Positions 1-6,485 of a DNA stretch of 6,485 nt are shown piece after piece. Origin of the DNA: an uncultured Caulobacteraceae bacterium (GTDB lineage: Bacteria; Pseudomonadota; Alphaproteobacteria; Caulobacterales; Caulobacteraceae); NCBI GenBank assembly GCA_937910255.1, contig CALEOQ010000393.1:1-6485 (forward strand). The letters are read 5' to 3'. A program made the position numbers and the translations under genes. Below the pieces are notes generated by a model. It had not been told where the DNA came from, ran no database searches, and saw only the letters and a program-made list of their open reading frames with translations. The stretch's first letter is position 1; each line of letters opens with the position of its first letter.

Positions 1-60
1 AGAGTGAGTATGTGTTTAAGGCTGAGAGCACGCTAACGAGTATCATTGTTTTTTTTTTTT
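1..60. other. Sequencing artefact: off-template bases and T spacer
   Basis: This segment lies outside the left Illumina adapter, so it cannot be genomic. Positions 49-60 are a run of twelve T directly before the P7 sequence. The P7 flow-cell oligo is attached through a T10 spacer, so a T run here fits a read that went through the adapter to the end of the surface-bound template. Positions 1-48 would then be low-quality base calls made past the template end. The artefact origin is firm; the spacer explanation is inference from known oligo design. Confidence 0.9.
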
Positions 61-124
61 CAAGCAGAAGACGGCATACGAGATTACGACGTGACTGGAG
101 TTCAGACGTGTGCTCTTCCGATCT
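61..124 (+). other. Illumina P7 / TruSeq indexed adapter (contamination)
   Basis: Positions 61-84 are the complete P7 oligo (starts CAAGCAGAAGACGG, ends CGAGAT). Positions 85-90 (TACGAC) occupy the six-base i7 index slot. Positions 91-124 are the TruSeq read-2 primer site (starts GTGACTGGAGTTC, ends GCTCTTCCGATCT). The match is exact by eye. The genomic insert therefore begins at about 125. Any reading frame crossing this segment is chimeric: frame 3 gives the well-known contaminant peptide containing SSDVCSSDL. Confidence 0.98.
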
Positions 125-125
125 C

Positions 126-284
126 AAGGGCATGTCGCAACTGGCCGAAGAGACCGGCCTGTCCCGCCAGGCCCTCTACAAGGCGCTCAGCGCCGAGGGC
201 CGTCCAGAGTTCAGCACGGTCCTGAAGGTGGCCGGCGCCCTGGGCTTCCGCCTGCATCCGCAGCGGGTGGCGGAGGGCGTTTGA
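126..284 (+). CDS. HI1420-type addiction-module antitoxin, C-terminal part (5' truncated)
   Basis: The first whole codon after the adapter is at 126, and 52 codons run to the TGA at 282-284. The peptide, KGMSQLAEETGLSRQALYKA and onward, matches the C-terminal half of the putative addiction-module antidote family (TIGR02684, HI1420-like; about 100 residues in full). The typical core is visible: a helix-turn-helix (residues about 3-20 of the fragment, QLAEETGLSRQALYKAL), then the EGRPEFSTVLKVAGALGFRLH signature. Family members bind DNA, neutralise a RelE/HigB-like mRNA-cleaving toxin and repress their own operon. The toxin gene normally lies just upstream, so here it would be off the left end. 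The ATG at 132 sits inside the conserved domain and is probably an internal Met. The N-terminal half is missing only because the contig ends. The next gene is convergent. The family call is fairly sure; the toxin partner is inferred. Confidence 0.85.
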   Translation, partial: KGMSQLAEETGLSRQALYKALSAEGRPEFSTVLKVAGALGFRLHPQRVAEGV

Positions 285-301
285 GCGGGTTCGGTGGCTG
301 A

Positions 302-373
302 CGATGCGGCGGGTCGGCGGTCCCCCCTGAACACGCTTCGGCCGCCAACTGGGGGCAGGGTCCCGCAGCATCG
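302..373. repeat. Nested inverted repeat between convergent genes (possible terminator)
   Basis: The gap 285-464 holds no credible gene. Within it, 302-313 (CGATGCGGCGGG) and 362-373 (CCCGCAGCATCG) pair at 11 of 12 positions. Nested inside are a C6 run (322-327) and a G5 run (351-355) that can also pair. The structure could form on either strand and sits between the ends of convergent genes, where a bidirectional terminator would be useful. No T-rich tract follows on either strand, so it is not a canonical intrinsic terminator. Confidence 0.4.
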
Positions 374-397
374 CGCCAGGAGGGGACGCTGGCCTCG

Positions 398-412
398 GTC
401 CGGACACCGGAC
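398..412. terminator. Small perfect hairpin in the convergent gap (weak terminator candidate)
   Basis: GTCCGG (398-403) and CCGGAC (407-412) form a perfect 6-bp stem with a three-base loop, about 50 bases beyond the acyltransferase stop codon when read leftward. No T tract follows on either strand. High GC raises the chance that such a stem is accidental, so its role is uncertain. Confidence 0.25.
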
Positions 413-464
413 GCCCTTCGTCGCGAAAGTACGGTCAGATGCTGAGTCGCCTTCCGCTTAGCGC

Positions 465-1628
465 TCACGCGTCCGCTTTAGGAAAGGCATGCTTGGATGC
501 TGCTTCGCGTCGGCGCAGCCTGAGACCGAACAGCGCCCGCACCGGCGGCCAGGGGCGGATCAACAGGTGATAGACACCGAGCGGGACAACGCCCGTCGCC
601 ACCGCCAGCAGCATCGCCTCGACAGGTATTGGTAGAGCGTAGGGGAACAGCAGCCAGGCTGTGGTCAGCAGGACGGGCTGGTGCAGCATATAGATCGGCA
701 GGACCGCATCGGTCAGGTAGGTCAGGGTCGCCGAGGGCCGATCCAGCCATCGTTTGGCGAAGCCGCAGACCGTCAGGATCGTGACCCAGCCATAGACGCC
801 GCCCAGGATCTGATACGCCGTCGACCAAGCTGGATTCGGCGGGCCCTGCGGGAGCGCGGTGTAAAGCGCCATATAGGCCGCCATCAGGGCTACAGCGGCG
901 AGGCCGAGGACACGGCGACGGTAGGCCAGCGCCTCCCACACCTCGCTTCGGGACGCGAGCGCCGCGCCGGCGGCGAACAGACCCGCCCATTTCACGTGCG
1001 CGGCCCAGTCGTCATAAAATGAATGGGTGAACGGCGCGACGAAGTGGATCAGGAGGTTCGTCGCCGCCATCCAGGCCGCCGGCGTGAGCAGCAGCAGCCA
1101 GGCTGGGGGCTCGCCGCGCAGGAGCCGCCGCAAGGGCGGAAACACGGCGGCGAAGACCAGCCCGTAGGCGAACAAGTAGATCAGGAACCACAGGTGGTCC
1201 CATGTGGGGGTGGGACGGCCCAGCGCGGCGAAATAGCGGCTGTCGGCCAGCAGGTAGTGCCTCAGCCAATAGCTCAGATACGGCAGGCCGGTGTCGCCCT
1301 GCGCGCGCAACTGCACCCAGACCTGCAGCGGATTGATCAGCAACATGCCGGTCAGGATAGCCGGCTGAAGGCGCACCACGCGGTCACCAGCAAAACGCCA
1401 AGCGCCCAGCCGCTCGATCAGGAAGCGGCACGCGACACCGGAGATCACGAACAGCAATGCCATTCGCCAGGCGCTCAGCGCCTCCATCAGCGGCTCCAGC
1501 CCGGGCGCCAGCCGCGGACTCTTCAGGTTGTAGCTCCACGTCACGTAGAGCATGCCCACGTGGAAGATTATCAGGCCGCCGAACGCCAGCACGCGCAACC
1601 AATCGAGGAAGTACTTGCGGGGACCCAT
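465..1628 (-). CDS. Integral-membrane acyltransferase (Acyl_transf_3, OafA/OpgC-like)
   Basis: This 387-residue protein is very hydrophobic, with about ten likely membrane segments. It matches the acyltransferase 3 family (COG1835, Pfam Acyl_transf_3), whose members move acetyl or succinyl groups onto surface glycans, lipopolysaccharide or periplasmic glucans. Visible signatures are YFLDWLRVLA (6-15), FHVG with the family's N-terminal His (His23), WRMALLFVISGVACRF (54-69), DHLWFLIYLF (144-153) and PIYMLHQPVL (311-320, His316). The opening and the HLWFL block resemble OpgC/MdoC, which succinylates osmoregulated periplasmic glucans, but the substrate cannot be told from sequence. The ATG start is supported by AAGGAGG (1640-1634) five bases upstream and by the family motif beginning at residue 6. 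The basic C-terminal tail (RLRRREAASKH) is probably cytoplasmic. It lies 97 bases downstream of the AraC-type regulator on the same strand, likely co-transcribed. The family is sure; the substrate is open. Confidence 0.88.
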   Translation of the reverse strand: MGPRKYFLDWLRVLAFGGLIIFHVGMLYVTWSYNLKSPRLAPGLEPLMEALSAWRMALLFVISGVACRFLIERLGAWRFAGDRVVRLQPAILTGMLLINPLQVWVQLRAQGDTGLPYLSYWLRHYLLADSRYFAALGRPTPTWDHLWFLIYLFAYGLVFAAVFPPLRRLLRGEPPAWLLLLTPAAWMAATNLLIHFVAPFTHSFYDDWAAHVKWAGLFAAGAALASRSEVWEALAYRRRVLGLAAVALMAAYMALYTALPQGPPNPAWSTAYQILGGVYGWVTILTVCGFAKRWLDRPSATLTYLTDAVLPIYMLHQPVLLTTAWLLFPYALPIPVEAMLLAVATGVVPLGVYHLLIRPWPPVRALFGLRLRRREAASKHAFPKADA

Positions 1629-1633
1629 CCCGG

Positions 1634-1655
1634 CCTCCTTGCGAAAGCACGGAGG
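1634..1655 (-). promoter_or_regulatory. Hairpin masking the acyltransferase ribosome binding site
   Basis: Read on the minus strand, CCTCC (1655-1651) pairs with GGAGG (1638-1634). Inside, after one G-A mismatch, TGC pairs with GCA around a TTTC loop, giving eight pairs in 22 bases. The 3' arm is the core of the AAGGAGG Shine-Dalgarno sequence five bases before the ATG, so folding would hide it. This suggests translational control, for example by temperature or a bound factor, but chance is not excluded. The pairing is seen; the role is inferred. Confidence 0.4.
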
Positions 1656-1698
1656 TTGCCTTCGGGGCGGAGCTCACGTCTCCCCAACGCTTGCACGG

Positions 1699-1722
1699 CC
1701 CCGACGATTGCGGAAATCGGGG
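1699..1722 (-). terminator. Weak hairpin just after the regulator stop codon
   Basis: CCCCGA (1699-1704) and TCGGGG (1717-1722) form a 6-bp stem with a 12-base loop. On the minus strand it begins three bases after the TAA of the AraC-type gene (1728-1726). No T tract follows, so at most it would attenuate transcription or stabilise the upstream message. It may be fortuitous in a GC-rich genome. Confidence 0.25.
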
Positions 1723-1725
1723 AGC

Positions 1726-2805
1726 TTATGCGGTCTTTGGTGAGGCCGCGGGCGGCGTATCGGCGCGCTGGCGGAATTCGGACGGCGTGACGCCCGTCAC
1801 CTCGCGGAAGCCACGGTTGAAGGTGTTGACCGACTGGTAGCCGGCGTCGAGCGCCAGCGTCAGAATCGGCGTGCGGCGGTTGGCGGGGTCCTCGAGCGCG
1901 GCCGCGACCTCGGCGACGCGGTGAGCGTGGAGGAAGGCGTTGAAGTTGCGGAAGCCGAGGCGCTCATGAATCAGCCGCCGCAGGCGGTACTCAGGGACGA
2001 CCACCCGTCGGGCGAGCCCCGTCAAACTCAAAGTGGGGTCTCGATAGATCCGATCTCGTTGGAGCAACAACCGCAGGCGCGCCAAGGCGGCCTCGTCGGA
2101 GCTGGCCGTGGCCGGCGCAGAAGGACGAGTAGGGGCCGAATCTGGCGCCTGCAGGGAGCCCCAGCCGCCGCGGACGAGAAGCGCCGCCAGCAGGAGGGTG
2201 TGAAACGCCGTCAGCAGTAAGTGAGCCTGGTAGTTGGCGGGACTCTCTTCCGGAATCACGACGCGCAGCAGGAGGCTAGAGGCGACCACGCTGACGGCCA
2301 GGATCAAGAGCAGCACCGCCCGGACGCGCCGGCGAGCATCGTCGAGGTCTGTACGCCAATCGGCCACGGTCCACCAAGCGGCCGCGCCGGCGAGCAGGAA
2401 TTGAAGCGCTGTCGGAATGGCTTCGGTCAAGTGTTCGAAACCGACAAACCGCAGCGGACCCTCGAGGGCCATTTGTAGGGCGAAGAGTGCAAGTATCCAG
2501 GCGGGTGGCCATCCCCGGTCCGTGAAGAGGCGGTAAGCCAGGAGCATGAAAAGGCCGGGCGCCGCATTCCGCGCCAGGTCGAGCCAGGGGGCTGCGGCGC
2601 CCAGCGAGATGCGGAACGGCTCTCCGATCCAGGGTCCGTAGTCTTGCCGACCATGCAGCACATGGGCGACGATGGCGCAACAGAGCGCCGCCAAGAGCCA
2701 GGCGTTGGCCTCTCGCGGCTTCCGTGCGATGGCCGCCATGCCGAGGTGTATCGCAGACAGCGCCATGGCGGCGTCCAGGCAGAGGAGAAGCAGGTCAGAT
2801 GACAT
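1726..2805 (-). CDS. Membrane-anchored AraC-family transcriptional regulator
   Basis: This 359-residue protein has two parts. Residues about 1-213 contain some seven hydrophobic segments (near 4-27, 36-51, 66-92, 101-117, 127-147, 161-184 and 194-212), so this half should sit in the inner membrane. After a loose Ala/Pro/Ser linker (about 217-237), residues about 250-347 form an AraC/XylS DNA-binding domain with two helix-turn-helices: LSLTGLARRVVVPEYRLRRL (259-278), then ILTLALDAGYQSVNTFNRGF (314-333) followed by TGVTPSEFRQR. The second half carries the AraC signature pattern. No soluble cupin-type sensor is present, so the ligand or stress is probably sensed in or at the membrane. The ATG at 2805 has GGAG (2815-2812) six bases upstream. 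It is the first gene of a leftward pair with the acyltransferase, its likely target, and is divergent from the malic enzyme gene. The DNA-binding call is sure; signal and targets are unknown. Confidence 0.9.
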   Translation of the reverse strand: MSSDLLLLCLDAAMALSAIHLGMAAIARKPREANAWLLAALCCAIVAHVLHGRQDYGPWIGEPFRISLGAAAPWLDLARNAAPGLFMLLAYRLFTDRGWPPAWILALFALQMALEGPLRFVGFEHLTEAIPTALQFLLAGAAAWWTVADWRTDLDDARRRVRAVLLLILAVSVVASSLLLRVVIPEESPANYQAHLLLTAFHTLLLAALLVRGGWGSLQAPDSAPTRPSAPATASSDEAALARLRLLLQRDRIYRDPTLSLTGLARRVVVPEYRLRRLIHERLGFRNFNAFLHAHRVAEVAAALEDPANRRTPILTLALDAGYQSVNTFNRGFREVTGVTPSEFRQRADTPPAASPKTA

Positions 2806-3127
2806 CGGGCGCTCCGAGGCTCATGAGAACGTAAGGCCCGGCCGGCCGGCCGTCACGCTTGTGCTTCACGCCGCCTCCTGCCGAGCGGCAATGTCGCGCG
2901 TCCGGGGCCGAAGCAGTCTGCGGCCAACAGCTCTGAATGCAGGGCGGGGCAGCGTGGACTCACTGCATGTCTCTGCTGAGCTCTAATCGGCCTCCACCGG
3001 CACGCCAGCCCCCACCCCCCGCAATTCCTACCGCTGCGCAGGAGTCTGGAGGTTGTGGCGGGGGGGCGGCCTATGTAGGTTGCGGCCCTCATCCCATCAT
3101 CCGTGTCTGCAAGGACCGTCCGCGCTC
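2806..3127. promoter_or_regulatory. Divergent intergenic region between regulator and malic enzyme
   Basis: This 322-base gap must hold promoters for the leftward AraC-type unit and the rightward malic enzyme gene. I see no gene in it: the short frames crossing it lack a ribosome site and recognisable protein content. Possible elements are a 14-bp palindrome (2839-2852), an ATGCAG/CTGCAT inverted repeat (2937-2942 and 2963-2968), two GANTC sites (GACTC 2957-2961, GAGTC 3042-3046), an 8-bp palindrome CTGCGCAG (3034-3041), and C-rich (3009-3020) and G-rich (3060-3066) runs able to pair. No convincing -35/-10 pair with normal spacing was found for either direction; TTGTGG (3053-3058) and TATGTA (3072-3077) are only 13 bases apart. 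Confidence 0.6.
2839..2852. repeat. 14-bp GC palindrome upstream of the AraC-type gene
   Basis: CGGCCGGCCGGCCG is a perfect palindrome made of alternating GG and CC pairs. It lies 33 bases upstream of the regulator's start codon, where an operator or a leader hairpin could act. Its low complexity in a GC-rich genome makes chance plausible. Confidence 0.3.
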
Positions 3128-5419
<2,292 letters not shown>

Positions 5420-5448
5420 TCACCCAGGCAGACCACCGCCTGACCTAG

Positions 5449-5479
5449 GGATCGCGCGCCTCCGGGCGGCGGGCGATCC
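5449..5479 (+). terminator. Strong hairpin between malic enzyme and Hsp70-like genes
   Basis: GGATCGC (5449-5455) pairs perfectly with GCGATCC (5473-5479). Inside, CGCC (5457-5460) pairs with GGCG (5465-5468) around a TCCG loop, giving 11 pairs in 31 bases with a small asymmetric internal loop. It starts 29 bases after the malic enzyme stop. With no T tract after it, it could be a U-less terminator, an attenuator giving lower downstream expression, or a 3'-end stabiliser. Confidence 0.45.
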
Positions 5480-5508
5480 GTCGCCGCCGCTCCGGGGGAG
5501 ATCGCGCC

Positions 5509-6332
5509 ATGGGCGCCTCAGATATCGCCTCGTCCGCCCCCGGCTTCACCCTTGGGGTGGACTTCGGCACCACCAACACCGTCGTGGCCCTAGCCCTGCC
5601 GGGCGAGCCGGCCCAGCTGGTGCGGTTTCCCGCGCCTGAAGGCGAGCTCTTCGCCTTCCGCTCGGCGCTGGCCTTCCACGCCCCGCCCGAGCATCCCACC
5701 GAGCGCACGGTGGAGGCCGGCCCCTGGGCCATCGAGGCCTATGTGGAGGACCCGCTGGAGACGCGGTTCATCCAGTCGTTCAAGACCTTCGCGGCCTCGG
5801 CCAACTTCACCGAGACCCAGATTCTCGGTCGGCGCTACGCCTTCGAAGACCTGCTCTCGGCCTTCCTGCTGAAGCTGCGCGACCATGCGGGCGCAGCGCT
5901 TAACGACCTGCCCGGCCGGGTCATCGTCGGCCGCCCCGTCACCTTCGCCGGCGCCGCGCCCAAGGCCGAGCTGGCGCTGGCCCGCTATGAGACGGCCTTT
6001 TCCCGCCTGGGATTCTCGGAAATCCTCTATGTCTATGAGCCGGTGGGCGCGGCCTTCTTCTTCGCCCGCACGCTCAAGGCCGACGCCACCGTCCTGGTGG
6101 GCGACTTCGGCGGCGGCACCAGCGACTTCTCGATCATCCGCTTTCGCCGGGACGACGCCGGCGCCTTCCGGGCCGAGCCCCTGGGGCGGTCCGGCGTCGG
6201 CGTGGCCGGCGACGCCTTCGACTACCGGATCATCGACAATCTGGTCTCGCCGGCGCTGGGCAAGGGGTCGAGCTACAAGACCTTCGGCAAGGTCCTGCCC
6301 ATTCCCAACCGCTACTATTCAGCCTTCGCCCG
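5509..6332 (+). CDS. YegD-like Hsp70-family ATPase, N-terminal part (3' truncated)
   Basis: 274 whole codons precede the adapter, which cuts the gene at 6332. The visible part is an actin/Hsp70-type ATPase domain: phosphate-1 loop GVDFGTTNT (16-24), GRVIVGRPVTFAG (136-148), EPVGAAFFFAR (177-187), phosphate-2 loop VGDFGGGTSDFS (197-208) and GRSGVGVAGDAFD (216-228). The spacing and the IGRP and YEP-type motifs resemble E. coli YegD (about 450 residues), a DnaK relative whose client is not established, rather than DnaK or HscA. About 60% of the protein would be present; whether a substrate-binding domain follows cannot be seen. The ATG at 5509 has GGGGGAG (5494-5500) eight bases upstream. It lies 89 bases after maeB on the same strand, with a hairpin between, so co-transcription is possible but uncertain. 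Frames continuing past 6332 end in adapter-encoded residues (RDRKSVV). Family sure; role unknown. Confidence 0.9.
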
Positions 6333-6390
6333 AGATCGGAAGAGCGTCGTGTAGGGAAAGAGTGTAGATCTCGGTGGTCGCCGTATCATT
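6333..6390 (-). other. Illumina P5 / TruSeq universal adapter, reverse complement (contamination)
   Basis: The 58 bases from AGATCGGAAGAGCGTCG to CGCCGTATCATT are the exact reverse complement of the TruSeq universal (P5) adapter. There is no i5 index between the read-1 primer site and P5, which fits a single-index library. The genomic insert ends at about 6332. Confidence 0.98.
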
Positions 6391-6485
6391 AAAAAAAAAA
6401 TAAACACGACGAGAGACGCAAGACCTCGCTGCAAACCAGCGTCGTCCGCCCTGGCAGTGTCATCCACGATCGCAACGCCCCCCCC
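6391..6485. other. Sequencing artefact: A spacer and off-template bases
   Basis: Exactly ten A (6391-6400) follow the P5 end. This equals the complement of the T10 spacer of the surface-bound P5 oligo. The remaining 85 bases (6401-6485), ending in a run of eight C, lie beyond the library molecule and should not be treated as genome. The adapter junction is certain; the spacer explanation is inference. Confidence 0.9.

Noticed and set aside
1023..1790. A 255-codon plus-strand frame across the acyltransferase
   Set aside because: It is the antisense shadow of a clear membrane protein. Its product is Gln/Arg/His-rich low-complexity sequence with no recognisable domain.
3053..3077. TTGTGG and TATGTA as a sigma-70 promoter for the malic enzyme gene
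   Set aside because: The 13-base spacing is too short for a housekeeping promoter and the match to consensus is poor.
3053..3127. In-frame upstream ATG that would lengthen the malic enzyme by 25 residues
   Set aside because: The extra residues are not like any MaeB N-terminus I know, and family similarity begins at the ATG at 3128, which also has an AAGGA upstream.
5885..6367. A 160-codon plus-strand frame overlapping the Hsp70-like gene
   Set aside because: It is an out-of-frame shadow ending in adapter-encoded residues (IGRASCRERV).
6401..6485. The GC-containing tail as possible genuine sequence or a repeat end
   Set aside because: It lies beyond a complete P5 adapter and an A10 spacer, so it cannot be contiguous with the insert.

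Overview
The window looks like one short metagenomic or draft-genome contig from a high-GC alphaproteobacterium. Caulobacteraceae (Caulobacter or Phenylobacterium type) is my best guess from how the proteins read, above all the malic enzyme and the YegD-like Hsp70; this is recall, not a search result. The biological insert spans about 125-6332. Both ends are untrimmed Illumina library sequence: the P7 adapter with a six-base index on the left (61-124), and the reverse complement of the P5 universal adapter on the right (6333-6390). Each is flanked by the homopolymer expected from the flow-cell oligo spacer, then by bases that should not be read as genome (1-48 and 6401-6485).

Layout of the insert, left to right: (1) the C-terminal half of an HI1420-type addiction-module antitoxin on the + strand, cut by the adapter; (2) a 180-base convergent gap with nested inverted repeats; (3) a two-gene leftward unit, transcribed as a membrane-anchored AraC-type regulator (2805-1726) and then an integral-membrane acyltransferase of the Acyl_transf_3 family (1628-465); (4) a 322-base divergent regulatory gap; (5) rightward, a full-length MaeB-type malic enzyme with a C-terminal phosphotransacetylase-like domain (3128-5419); (6) after an 89-base gap with a strong hairpin, the first 274 residues of a YegD-like Hsp70-family ATPase, cut by the right adapter.

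How the genes may work together: the regulator and acyltransferase probably form one transcription unit in which a membrane-spanning sensor half controls DNA binding and the neighbour modifies a surface glycan or other envelope molecule. Malic enzyme is central carbon metabolism (malate to pyruvate), with no evident functional tie to its neighbours. I see no phage, transposon, CRISPR or RNA gene, and no convincing new biological system. The most useful observations are the artefactual ends, a hairpin that would mask the acyltransferase ribosome binding site, and the linked regulator-acyltransferase pair.
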